Of a DNA stretch of 64,000 nt, positions 1 to 8,622 are shown piece by piece. Source of the DNA: DASQPA01 sp963757335 (GTDB lineage Bacteria; Acidobacteriota; Thermoanaerobaculia; Multivoradales; UBA5704); NCBI GenBank assembly GCA_963757335.1, contig CAVWRJ010000008.1, forward strand, positions 682,001 to 746,000, in the 5' to 3' direction. Both the position numbers and the translations under genes were made by a program. Below the pieces are notes generated by a model, which had not been told where the DNA came from, made no database searches, and saw only the letters and a program-made list of their open reading frames with translations. Each line of letters opens with the position of its first letter. Within the stretch, counting starts at the first letter, position 1.

Positions 1-801
1 ACTCCGGGACCGCTCCAACGCGTCTTACTTGCGTTGTCGAACCCTCGCCGTTCAGTACCCCTCGATCTCGATAGCGAGTGCGCCAGGGCCGAAGAAGCTC
101 TTGGGCGCATCTCAATCCGTCCCAAAATCCTTAGGCAGGTGACTCGTTCCAAGTTAGTCGAGAGCATCTGCGATTATGAGCCTCAGATTTTCCACTTCAT
201 GGGGCACGGGACCTTTGACCCAGGGATTGGGGAGGGCGTGATCCTGCTTGAAGACGAGTATGGAGGACAAGATGTCCTCCAGGCATCGACCCTGGCCAGT
301 TTCTTTGCAGGCAAACCGATGCCACGGCTGGTGGTTCTCGCTTCATGTCTCTCTGCCGAGCCCGGTCGAGATCCCGCCTTCGGTCCCTTTGCAAGCGTCG
401 CTGCTGCTCTGGTCGCCGCGGGTCTGCCAGCGGTGGTTGCGATGCAGACGCAAGTGCTCGACAGGAGCGCGATCCACTTCACCGAGCGCCTGTATCGGCG
501 TGTCGTCCAGGGCGATCCGATCGAGGCTGCGGTTTCCGACGCCCGCATCGCTCTGCGAGCGGGTCGGGCAGAAACGCTCGATTGGGCCGTGCCGGTGCTC
601 TTCGTGCGGGGACACGAGGGTGGGATTGCAGCAACTACGAAGCCTGATTCGCCGAAACCTAGGCAGTCGAAGGCCGCTAAGATCCCGCCAAGACCCCCGT
701 CACCAGCTCGATCGACAACTATCTACCAGCGCGACGTGGGGATTCAGATTATCGGAGATGTCGGCCGGATTTCTCGGGACGAGGAAGGCACAAAACGATG
801 A
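1..801 (+). CDS. CHAT-domain cysteine protease (5' end outside window)
   Basis: Caspase-like CHAT protease. The frame is open from base 1, and the residues encoded before the first possible start (TTG at 34) still fit the start of a CHAT domain (RVLLALSNP, then PLDLDSE), so the gene begins upstream of the window. Counting from the TTG, the catalytic His is His58 in HFMGHG and the Cys is Cys105 in VVLASCLSA; the late CHAT helix signature (DPIEAAVSDARIAL) follows. After about residue 200 comes a Pro/Lys-rich linker and a tail with VGIQIIGDVG, resembling a short element near the N-terminus of the next protein. Its stop overlaps the next start (ATGA), so the two are translationally coupled. CHAT proteases often act as effectors in bacterial conflict systems; that role here is inferred from context. 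Confidence 0.85.
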   Translation, partial: TPGPLQRVLLALSNPRRSVPLDLDSECARAEEALGRISIRPKILRQVTRSKLVESICDYEPQIFHFMGHGTFDPGIGEGVILLEDEYGGQDVLQASTLASFFAGKPMPRLVVLASCLSAEPGRDPAFGPFASVAAALVAAGLPAVVAMQTQVLDRSAIHFTERLYRRVVQGDPIEAAVSDARIALRAGRAETLDWAVPVLFVRGHEGGIAATTKPDSPKPRQSKAAKIPPRPPSPARSTTIYQRDVGIQIIGDVGRISRDEEGTKR

Positions 802-3263
802 CCACGGGCGATCGAGAGGAAGTGCGGCCGGGTGAACAGCTGAGGGGAGAGAACGAGGAAAAAAGACCTTCCGGTCTCGAGCTGACAGCAAAAACCGAGG
901 TCAATGCAGAGGAAATCAAGGTTCTGCTGAACGGCCCCACGATCGGGACGCAGTACATCAATCTCGGATCGAGCGGATCTGCCCAGGAAAAACCGTTGGA
1001 AGATCTACCCGATGACCTGCCGAGTCTCCCGCCAAACCTCCACCCATTTCGAGACCCACGCCACAATCGCCTGCTGAGCGACCTTGAAGACCGGCGAATC
1101 CTCCTGCTCACTTCTTATCAGGAAAGTGCTGCCTATGCCGCGGCCTATTCGCTTGTCACCGACGAGCACTTCAGCCGCCAGTTCAAGAAGGCTCTATTTC
1201 CAGCCCGCAGCCGAGATAAGGAGCGATCGGACCTCGACTTGGTGGCTTTAACTGAGGACGAATTTATAGCTGAGGCACCACAGATACTGCTGATCGAGAT
1301 TGATAGTCAATGCACCCTGCTCGACTCTGCGCTAACGTTAGGTTGGGGTATTGTGGCAAAAGTCCGCGATAGGCTGGAAACCTACTCCTCGTACCTGGTT
1401 CTGGCTGTCAACGAGGATCTATTGCGCGATGAGGCTGTGACGGCAAGAGTCAGAAACTCTTTCCCGTACTATGCCGTCTCTCACCTCCGCTATTTACTCA
1501 CCCGGCATCATGCGGATCGCGCCGAGGATCTTGAAAGGCGGCTCCTCGCCACCATTGAACGCGAGGCGAGTCCGATGAACCTGCGAGAACTCCAGCAACG
1601 CGTAGCGGGGCGGCTGGCGGAGGGTGTAGCCGCTTTTGAGAACCTTCTACTCGAACTGGAGGAGGCGAGCAGTCTTCCGTCCGCCATTCGCAAAGAACGA
1701 CTACAGCCGGTTCAGCCGCAGGATATTTTTCGCGAAGAGTCGCAAATTCATCGGACTGCTGCCTTCGTCGCAACCTATTTCCCAGATCTCGGTCAAAGGG
1801 ACTTCGATCGCCTCGTACTCATGCTGCTCGGCGACGAGACCTCGACCGTGGAACGAACGAGGCAGGTCGTCGGTAGCGACGGAGGAGTGACTACTCTTCA
1901 CGAAGAGATCGAGGAGCGGTGGTCTGATCGCTGGCTTCGGGGCGCGGACCGAGTGTTCCGCGACTGTTATTTACGTGCGGTGATCTCGACAGGCGGCTCG
2001 TGGGTCGTCGATTTCAGCGAGCCCTATCTGCGACGTGAACTTCGCGAGCATCTCGAACGGCATTTCCCCTGGTACGTTAAGCGCCAGTGCCAGGCACTCC
2101 AAGACTCGGGTGCACTCTTTTCCTTGGATCTTTCTCGGGCTAGTGTAGAAGGGCTGGTGCGGTTCTTCGTTGAGCGTTCGATTGTGGACCCTATCGGTTT
2201 CGGTAGCATCTGGTTGCTCGATCTGGTTCGAGGTTTGCGGGTCCAGTTAAAGGGTGCGCCTTCTTCTGCTTCGTCAGAGGAGAACCTAGCGTGGTTGTTG
2301 GAGAGGCTCGCCGTCGAAGCTAGGCTCCGAGCGCATTTCCATAACCGGCTAGCACTTCTGATCCGCGAGATGCTTGATCGGGAGGCACTGCGCCCGATGG
2401 TGAGCGGGTTCTTCGAGTTCCTTATCGCAGCGAAACAGCACGACGCGCTTCTGGACGTCATCCTCGACCTCGCTCGGCGCCTGCGGTTTGCGCCGCACTT
2501 CGACCCTCTGGTCTGGTTGCGCCGATTACTTGATCAAGGGAGCGAATCTGTACGAGGACGGACGGCCACGCAATTGATCACCCTCGCCAGGGAGAGCGGT
2601 CCACTAATTTACGAATATCTTGCAGTCATTCGGAGCTGGCTGCCGGAGGCGGGACGCCCATTCGAGCGCTTCTCGATCTCGAATCGTTTGGCCCTGGAGT
2701 TCCCTTTTGCTTATTGCCTTCACATCGCCAAGTCGCTGCCTACGAAGAGCCTAGGCGTCTGGCCGTCACGCCACCCTCTTTTCTATGCGCTACCGAGCGA
2801 CCCAGTCGAGGAGCGCAAAGAGGTCGCGAAGATCGTTGAATGGTTCCTCGATCCGCGTGGGGCGGCTCTCGAAAGAATGGACAAGACGGAGAGCATGCGC
2901 ACAGCGGACGTAGTGCGGGTCGGTCACGTTGCGGACCTCGTCGAGCATTGGGCGTGGGTTCTCGAGGGAGGCTCGGAGGACGGGCCCGCGGAAGGGCGCG
3001 CCCTCTTCAGTGTGGTTGTCGAGGAGATCGATCGTAGAATCGGTGCGCGGGAACGCTCCTGGCTTCAGCGGAGCTGGAAGCGGCGCCAGGACGATTACCT
3101 TCGGCAGGCTGCCAATGGCGGCGCTTCCGGCGGCCCAGGGCGCGCGCTCCTAATCGCGCGCCGAACCAAGCTGGATCAACTCAGGATGCGCTTCACGGCC
3201 TTGGCAGATCATCGGGGAATGGCTGACAGAGCATCAGACACTAAGAGAGGAATCGTACCGTGA
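798..3263 (+). CDS. Large conflict-operon protein with degenerate NTPase-like core
   Basis: An 821-residue protein I cannot assign to a named family. The start at 798 overlaps the CHAT stop (ATGA) and its end overlaps the GTPase start. Residues 1-75 are polar and contain TIGTQYINLG, similar to the tail of the CHAT protein. Around residues 96-200 there is a strand RILLLTSY where a P-loop could sit, but no GxxxxGK[ST]; later ILLIEIDSQ resembles a Walker B strand and YLVLAVNED a sensor strand. I infer an NTPase-like fold that has lost nucleotide binding. The remaining 600 residues are rich in Leu and Arg and look alpha-helical. There is no signal peptide or membrane segment, so it is cytosolic. 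It is probably an adaptor between the protease and the GTPase. Confidence 0.6.
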   Translation: MTTGDREEVRPGEQLRGENEEKRPSGLELTAKTEVNAEEIKVLLNGPTIGTQYINLGSSGSAQEKPLEDLPDDLPSLPPNLHPFRDPRHNRLLSDLEDRRILLLTSYQESAAYAAAYSLVTDEHFSRQFKKALFPARSRDKERSDLDLVALTEDEFIAEAPQILLIEIDSQCTLLDSALTLGWGIVAKVRDRLETYSSYLVLAVNEDLLRDEAVTARVRNSFPYYAVSHLRYLLTRHHADRAEDLERRLLATIEREASPMNLRELQQRVAGRLAEGVAAFENLLLELEEASSLPSAIRKERLQPVQPQDIFREESQIHRTAAFVATYFPDLGQRDFDRLVLMLLGDETSTVERTRQVVGSDGGVTTLHEEIEERWSDRWLRGADRVFRDCYLRAVISTGGSWVVDFSEPYLRRELREHLERHFPWYVKRQCQALQDSGALFSLDLSRASVEGLVRFFVERSIVDPIGFGSIWLLDLVRGLRVQLKGAPSSASSEENLAWLLERLAVEARLRAHFHNRLALLIREMLDREALRPMVSGFFEFLIAAKQHDALLDVILDLARRLRFAPHFDPLVWLRRLLDQGSESVRGRTATQLITLARESGPLIYEYLAVIRSWLPEAGRPFERFSISNRLALEFPFAYCLHIAKSLPTKSLGVWPSRHPLFYALPSDPVEERKEVAKIVEWFLDPRGAALERMDKTESMRTADVVRVGHVADLVEHWAWVLEGGSEDGPAEGRALFSVVVEEIDRRIGARERSWLQRSWKRRQDDYLRQAANGGASGGPGRALLIARRTKLDQLRMRFTALADHRGMADRASDTKRGIVP

Positions 3264-5728
3264 GCGAGTTCGTACCGAAGGATTCTATCAAAGCTATGAT
3301 TGGTGTCTGCGGGGATCAAAGCTCGGGGAAGACCGTTTTCTTGACCTGCATCTTCCAGAGCATCGGGACTGCCTTTCCTGACGACGTCATCGTCGACTTC
3401 GAGCGGAAGGAAATCGGGAACGCCAACTACTTCCAAAGTATTGAGGACTCGCTGATTGCAAGAGGACCGACTCAGGGAACCACCGATCGTTCGCTGTTCC
3501 CGGCACGAATCTTCGTCAAGCCTTACGAGTCTGTGCCAGGAAGTGTTCGCTCCATGCTCTCGGTGGACCTTCTCGATTTCGCGGGTCGGCACTTCCGATC
3601 GATGGCCGACCTCAGGGATCTCGTGGAGGCTAGCGAATCGGACCCTGACGACATCAAGGCTCTGCGAGAGGTCAACGAGACGCTCGAGCAGGCCGACGCC
3701 TTCGTTATCCTGATCAACTCAACCGAGATTGATCCGCTCGACGAGACGCCGCGGCGCAATCCGTTCAGTCCAAGCGTGAATTTCATGCTTTCGCACTGCC
3801 GAGCTGAACGTAAACCCGTCGCTCTCCTCTTTTCACAGATTGACCAGACACCACGCTTGACCGAAGAACTGTTTCGCACCCTGCCACGAGTTCAAGAGTT
3901 TGAGCGGAAGTTCACTCAGGATCTCCAAGAGTTCGCGCAGGGGGGGCGCCCTTTTGGCATCGTGCGACGGATCTCCTGTTACGAGACGGTCCCGGGAGAT
4001 CTCGCGCCACGCCGGCAGACGTTAGACGGTAATATCTGGTGCCGGGAGCCCGCTCAGGTGGTCCTTGATCTTTTGTGTGCAGCGATGCCGAGAATCAACG
4101 AACGGCTGACCCGGGAGCGGAAGGAAGCAGAAGAGTCAAAGCAAGAGAAGGAGTGTGACCAGCGCCGAAGGCGGAGGCACCAATGGACCGTCCGGATCGC
4201 GGTGTTTCTTGGAACCCTTGTGATTATGGGGCTTCTGGCCTTCGCGTGGTACAAACGAACCGAGAGCCATCAGGTTCGCCTGCTCGACGGCGTGGAGGTC
4301 AATCTTCACGAAGGGAAGCTAGCGTCGATATCTCCCGAGAGCGAAACGGAGCTTGGCGAGATCCTGGCTGCGCATCGGGCGGATCCAGGCCGTACGCCGT
4401 CCGCCGTGCGTGCGGCGATCGGAGATCTCGAATCCACTTACGGTGAGGCGGGGCCGCGGCTCGCCCGAGAGCCGTTGCTCGAAGCTGCCTACGGAGAGAA
4501 CATCGCGCGGCTCCAGAGTCTCGTATCACGCTTCGATCCGGCGGTGACCGAACCCTGGCGGCAGAAGCTCCTGCCGCTGCTCGCGGCGAGGGGAGAATTC
4601 CTAGCTGATTGGTTCGGGACCGAGCGAAAAGATCGTCCCGCCCGGACCAGCTTCCTCAATGAGTCTGCGAAGCGGTTCTTGGGTGCGGGAGATCGTGCGT
4701 TTTCCAGCCTTCTGGCTGCGCAGTCGACGAAAGAGAAAGAGGCGGAGGTGACCAGCTGGCAAGCCCGGATTGACGCCGACGCCGATGTCGCGAGCCGCCT
4801 CGCGACGCTCCAGAAGCTCCTCGCTTCGACGCTCGCGGAGCGGGATCCAGAGCTTTCGCGGCTCGCGCGCAAGGCGCTTGCGGGTCACCTGGTGGTCACG
4901 ATTCTGAAACGGCAAGAGAACGGTCTTATGCGCGAGAAGCTGCTCACCCCGCTGGCTCCCGATTTGGCAAAGCTCGGAGACGGCGAGGTCCGGTTCGAGG
5001 TACTGTCCCGCGATCTGCTGGCTTGCGGCGATAAGGAGGAGTGTGAGAGCCGTCAAGGCGTCGTCCAGTCCGCTATCACTGAGTCCGATAAGACCGCGGC
5101 AAACTGGAGCTCGGAAGTCGATAACTTCTTGCGCAACCTGCTCCTCGATCTGCCGCTCGAAGGGCGCTCTGAGGTCTGGGGCGCGCTGGCCCAAGCGCTT
5201 TCGGGTGCGTACCTGTTCAGCTCAAGGGAGGATGCTTGGCCGAACGGGCTGCTGCCTCTGGCTGCGACCCTCCTGCCGGCGGATAACGCCGAAATCAGTT
5301 CCACCGGAAACCTAATCGAACGCATCTCACGGCACCCGATTTACGAAGGGGAGCTTTTCTATCTGAGCGACGGCCTCACTGCGATGGCGACCAGTCACCA
5401 GGTGGTGCCTATCTATTCAACCCTCCTCTCTGCGCTCGCGGAACAGGGGAGCTTGCTGCAGACGAGCGGTCTTGCCGCGGTCGGTCAGCAGGTGTCCTCC
5501 GCGCTCGCCAACCACACCAATGCCGCGGGGCCGCTCGTCGAAATCGGGCGAGAGATCGAGGAAGTTCTGGCGCTCGCGCAGTCGGTCAACAATCAGCGTA
5601 CGCAGGGAGGCTTCGGCGATGCCTCCGCCGCGGTGCGCCTTGAGCATTTTTTGCGCGACGCGAAGCACGGCCGTTGCGCGGCACTCGAATCGCACAAAGC
5701 GCCACCGGAGTGCGCCAATGCGGCTTGA
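3260..5728 (+). CDS. Membrane-anchored P-loop GTPase with large extracytoplasmic region
   Basis: 822 residues. The N-terminal GTPase domain shows Walker A GDQSSGKT (residues 18-25), a switch II motif DFAG (106-109) and a G4-like FSQIDQ (191-196, in place of N/TKxD). A charged helix rich in Arg, Lys and Glu (280-308) leads to a single membrane segment around 311-331, and about 490 residues follow it, mostly helical. The topology is probably GTPase in the cytosol and the C-terminal region outside the inner membrane. The start is a GTG overlapping the previous stop. The layout recalls IcmF/TssM in outline, but no T6SS genes are nearby. In GTPase-centred conflict systems such a protein is the NTP-dependent switch; this role is inferred. 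Confidence 0.7.
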   Translation: MSEFVPKDSIKAMIGVCGDQSSGKTVFLTCIFQSIGTAFPDDVIVDFERKEIGNANYFQSIEDSLIARGPTQGTTDRSLFPARIFVKPYESVPGSVRSMLSVDLLDFAGRHFRSMADLRDLVEASESDPDDIKALREVNETLEQADAFVILINSTEIDPLDETPRRNPFSPSVNFMLSHCRAERKPVALLFSQIDQTPRLTEELFRTLPRVQEFERKFTQDLQEFAQGGRPFGIVRRISCYETVPGDLAPRRQTLDGNIWCREPAQVVLDLLCAAMPRINERLTRERKEAEESKQEKECDQRRRRRHQWTVRIAVFLGTLVIMGLLAFAWYKRTESHQVRLLDGVEVNLHEGKLASISPESETELGEILAAHRADPGRTPSAVRAAIGDLESTYGEAGPRLAREPLLEAAYGENIARLQSLVSRFDPAVTEPWRQKLLPLLAARGEFLADWFGTERKDRPARTSFLNESAKRFLGAGDRAFSSLLAAQSTKEKEAEVTSWQARIDADADVASRLATLQKLLASTLAERDPELSRLARKALAGHLVVTILKRQENGLMREKLLTPLAPDLAKLGDGEVRFEVLSRDLLACGDKEECESRQGVVQSAITESDKTAANWSSEVDNFLRNLLLDLPLEGRSEVWGALAQALSGAYLFSSREDAWPNGLLPLAATLLPADNAEISSTGNLIERISRHPIYEGELFYLSDGLTAMATSHQVVPIYSTLLSALAEQGSLLQTSGLAAVGQQVSSALANHTNAAGPLVEIGREIEEVLALAQSVNNQRTQGGFGDASAAVRLEHFLRDAKHGRCAALESHKAPPECANAA

Positions 5729-6446
5729 GGTCTGCCGCACGGCAGTGGTCTTGGCAATTCTCTTCTCGGTGTTAGGATCGTTCGCAGCGAGCCCACCGAC
5801 CAAGCCCGAGCCGGCGCCAGCCGTGCGCTCGGGCTCTATCTCCGACGCGCTTTGCGGTCGAGAGAGCGAGCAACGCGTGCGTGCCGAAGCGCTCGATCGC
5901 GTCGATCCAAGGGTCCTGTCCGAAGCCTGGCGTAAGCTGAAGGTCGCGGATGTCGATCTTTGGCTCATCGCTCCGATTTGCCTTCATGCCACTTCGACCG
6001 AGGCCGCTCGGTTTGAGAACCGCCACGGGGCGCTTGGGCGGCTCCGATCCCGGGTCGAGCGGGCATGCACCACCGAGTTCGTCGAAGCCTCCCTGGCACG
6101 TTTCCGCGGTTGGAAGCCGAGGCCCGACGAGTGGCCGACCTCTTCGGAGTGTCCTGGTTGCGCTGCGCTTCGCCTGGCAGCGGTCCGTGTGGTGGCGGTC
6201 TCCGCCTCCCGATGGCCGGAGCGGAAGCAGGCCAAGGACATTCAGATTGGTTCCTGGCTCGACACCGACGCACAGCGCGAGCCTCTGATCGCCGCGCTCT
6301 GCGCGGTGAGGCCTTCGCCAGGTGCGCGAGCGGAGATTGAGAGGAGGTTCCGGTACTACTCCTGGACCGCCAGCGGTGCAAAGCTCCTCGAGATCGCTGC
6401 ATTGTTCGAGCAACCCGAGGTCGTCACTGGATGCCGAGATCGATGA
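5718..6446 (+). CDS. Exported protein of the GTPase operon, function unknown
   Basis: The ATG at 5718 overlaps the 3' end of the GTPase gene by 11 bases and gives 242 residues beginning with a convincing signal peptide: a positively charged start, a hydrophobic core VVLAILFSVLG, and a likely cleavage after SFAA. Most of the frame upstream of this ATG is a shadow of the GTPase gene. The mature part has several Cys residues (ICLHA, ECPGCAAL) that could bind metal or form disulphides, and no family I recognise. Because the GTPase and the last operon protein both expose C-terminal regions outside the membrane, this may be their periplasmic partner. Coupling continues: its stop overlaps the next gene. 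Confidence 0.6.
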   Translation: MRLEVCRTAVVLAILFSVLGSFAASPPTKPEPAPAVRSGSISDALCGRESEQRVRAEALDRVDPRVLSEAWRKLKVADVDLWLIAPICLHATSTEAARFENRHGALGRLRSRVERACTTEFVEASLARFRGWKPRPDEWPTSSECPGCAALRLAAVRVVAVSASRWPERKQAKDIQIGSWLDTDAQREPLIAALCAVRPSPGARAEIERRFRYYSWTASGAKLLEIAALFEQPEVVTGCRDR

Positions 6447-7852
6447 TCGACCTAGACTTCTTCCTCTATGATAACCGGACCTGGTCGCCCCGATGGGGGC
6501 GTGACTGGGGGCTCAAGGCGGCCACGGGTGGGCTGGCCGATCGCGCCGATCTGAAGAGCGATTTCGATCGCTACTGTGGAGCGATGCCCGGCGGACAAGG
6601 TCAGCTCCGCGGATTTGGAGCGGCCGTCGGAGGCGTGAGCTCACGGATAGGGGGCGGCTACCTCTTGTGCGTAACGCTTGAGAGCTCGGATTCCTTTGGT
6701 CGACCGAGTTGGGCAGTCTTCGGCTTCTGGTGTCCCGATCCTGCGACGCTGGAGCAACTTTTATCCACCGGAGACCCAATCGGCTCGGCGTGCGCCCTGC
6801 TCGGCGGCGAGACGCCTCCGAGCGCAATCGAGATTCGACCGGTGAAGTTTGCGGTTGGCCCGAGGCGGAGAGGACGTGCAACGGGGGACCCAGTGTTTCA
6901 CCGCTTTGATCCGAGATCGACAGTGCGTGAAGTGATATCTCTCCTTCTCGGAGCCATTCAGGGCAGAACCGCTTTGCCTAACGTGCTCGGGATCACGGCA
7001 ACATCACGTCTGGCCGCTGTCGCGCGAGCGGGTTTCAATGTGGTGTACTGCCACCCAATGGATGATCAGACCGAGCGGGCTCTTGCACGCGTTCTGAGCC
7101 CGCAGGAGACCGAAGTTGAGGATCCTTGGACCTCTCCTGGCGGACCTACGATACCAATTGTTGGTCGGCAACCCAGGCGTACCGAGCCGAGGTCCCCCGC
7201 ACCACCCATGCACTCAGAGCCGCGCTCGTCCATATTTCTCCCATGGCTTTTCTGGCTCTCGATAGGGATCGTGGGCGCGGTGGCCATCTTCTTACTGGCG
7301 GCTGATATTCGTCGTTACGCCCGTGGCACCTCCTGGGAGTCGTCTCTTTTGATTAAAAAGGAGGTACCGCTCCCTGGAGAAGAACACTCAGTCCAGGCTG
7401 TGTTGGATGAGGTAAAAGAGCGGTTGAGCGAGTGCGAAGAACTCGTGCCCGAAGCTCTGCGCCAAAGTCCCGGTTTCGTGGCTGCCGAGACCCTCCAGGT
7501 CATTCCAGAGTACCAAGATCGTCGCAGACGGGTTCGGCAAGCCTACTCGGACTTGATCATGATCCGAGATCGCATGGTGAAGCGTCAGGGTAACTACGTC
7601 GCCTACTACTACAATGAGGCCGGCAAGAACGTCGCGCCCGCTACAAGATTGCGAAAGATCGAGGAGATCTTGGAAGAGGCTCCTCTTGGCAGACAGGACT
7701 GCGAGGTCCTCAAGGAGGCTTTTGGCTTCGAGTTCGAGAACGGAGACACGGTCGTCCGCCAGTGGTGTGACTCCTTGAAGAGGCTCGATAAGAGTGCCGT
7801 TCGGAGCCTATCAGTCTCGAGAACTTACCTCCCGCTCCGTGTACGACGCTAA
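6443..7852 (+). CDS. GAP1-N-like membrane protein, last gene of the GTPase operon
   Basis: The start at 6443 is preferred because it forms an ATGA overlap like the first junction in this operon; an in-frame ATG also lies at 6431. The protein is about 469 residues. The first 240 residues resemble, by eye, GTPase-associated N-terminal (GAP1-N) domains, including a YLLCVTLESSDSFGRPSW segment with the family's late Gly-Arg-Pro. A Pro-rich linker follows, then one membrane segment (PWLFWLSIGIVGAVAIFLL, near residues 270-290) and a charged helical C-terminal region of about 180 residues. This mirrors the GTPase topology, so the two could pair on both faces of the membrane. The domain call is tentative. 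Confidence 0.6.
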   Translation: MIDLDFFLYDNRTWSPRWGRDWGLKAATGGLADRADLKSDFDRYCGAMPGGQGQLRGFGAAVGGVSSRIGGGYLLCVTLESSDSFGRPSWAVFGFWCPDPATLEQLLSTGDPIGSACALLGGETPPSAIEIRPVKFAVGPRRRGRATGDPVFHRFDPRSTVREVISLLLGAIQGRTALPNVLGITATSRLAAVARAGFNVVYCHPMDDQTERALARVLSPQETEVEDPWTSPGGPTIPIVGRQPRRTEPRSPAPPMHSEPRSSIFLPWLFWLSIGIVGAVAIFLLAADIRRYARGTSWESSLLIKKEVPLPGEEHSVQAVLDEVKERLSECEELVPEALRQSPGFVAAETLQVIPEYQDRRRRVRQAYSDLIMIRDRMVKRQGNYVAYYYNEAGKNVAPATRLRKIEEILEEAPLGRQDCEVLKEAFGFEFENGDTVVRQWCDSLKRLDKSAVRSLSVSRTYLPLRVRR

Positions 7853-7855
7853 CCT

Positions 7856-8156
7856 GGATCATCTGCCGGAAGGTTGGCGCTCGGAGTAGAGTCAGCTGAG
7901 GATCGAGCTGCTCCGCCCCAAAACACAAGCGCCCGGCACGAGGCCGGGCGCCACCTTCAAGATAGATACGGCAAGCGGGGCGCTAAGCCCCTCCCCTCCC
8001 CCCTCCTCGCGGAGCTTCCCGGGCGGTCGCACGAGTTCCTCCTACTTGGCAGGGTCGTACAACCGCTCGCGTCGGGACGTGCAGATGATGCCTGTTTTTC
8101 CTCCCGGATTCAAGTCCCCCCTTAAAGGGAACCCCGGGAACCCTCCGGGCCTCTCC
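7856..8156. other. Intergenic region after the GTPase operon
   Basis: About 300 bases between convergent units. It holds one terminator-like hairpin (7929-7951) and otherwise GC-rich sequence without a convincing gene. Short ORFs crossing it have no family features or ribosome site. Confidence 0.6.
7929..7951 (-). terminator. Rho-independent terminator (minus strand)
   Basis: A perfect 9-bp stem, GCGCCCGGC with GCCGGGCGC, around a 5-base loop. On the minus strand it is followed by TTGTGTTTT, so it best terminates transcription from the minus-strand gene at 8157-8552; it may also stop plus-strand readthrough from the GTPase operon. Confidence 0.65.
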
Positions 8157-8552
8157 TCAGTGGTAGCTGGGGTCGACCGCGTCGGCCAGCCAGCCGACGG
8201 CGACCTTCTCCCACTCGGGCTCGGCCGAGGCGTCGATGTAGCGGATCCACTGGGCGCTCCCGGTCTGCTTCGCCAGGCGCCGGGCCTGGAGGGTCGCGAT
8301 GGCGCTGTTCAGGACGACCGCGTTCCGTTCGAGGCCGGCGCTCTTGCAGAAGCCGAGGGCTTCCTTGATCAAGTCCTGCGCCTCGGCGGGGAAGGCGCGG
8401 GAGTGGCGCATGTCGAGGAGCACCGCGAAGCCGCCGTTCCTCGGCCGCACCGTGCTCTTCATCTTGGCGAGAAGCTCGCCGGCTTCGTCGCGCTTCAGGA
8501 AACCCTCGAACGTCAACCGGTACCCGTAGTTCGTTTCCTCGATCCTGTGCAT
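8157..8552 (-). CDS. STAS/SpoIIAA-like domain protein
   Basis: A small soluble protein of 131 residues. It starts with GYRLTFEGFLKRDEAGELL and continues with VLLDMRHSRAFPAEAQDLI and KSAGLERNAVVLNSAIATLQ. This alternation of strands and helices matches the uncharacterised SpoIIAA-like/STAS family, small phosphoregulator-like folds found alone in many bacteria. The ATG at 8552 is preceded by GGGGGG at a suitable distance; a TTG one codon upstream is less likely. It stands alone between a porin and a terminator, so no partner is evident. Ligand and role are unknown. Confidence 0.6.
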   Translation of the reverse strand: MHRIEETNYGYRLTFEGFLKRDEAGELLAKMKSTVRPRNGGFAVLLDMRHSRAFPAEAQDLIKEALGFCKSAGLERNAVVLNSAIATLQARRLAKQTGSAQWIRYIDASAEPEWEKVAVGWLADAVDPSYH

Positions 8553-8622
8553 CAACGTACCCCCCCAAAAGATAAGAGAACATCATCCGGCGCCCGCCCC
8601 GCCGGATGACGCGCTCTCCTCT

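Noticed and set aside
3260..5728. Type VI secretion IcmF/TssM identity for the GTPase
   Set aside because: Topology is only loosely similar (one, not three, membrane segments) and no other T6SS genes are present.
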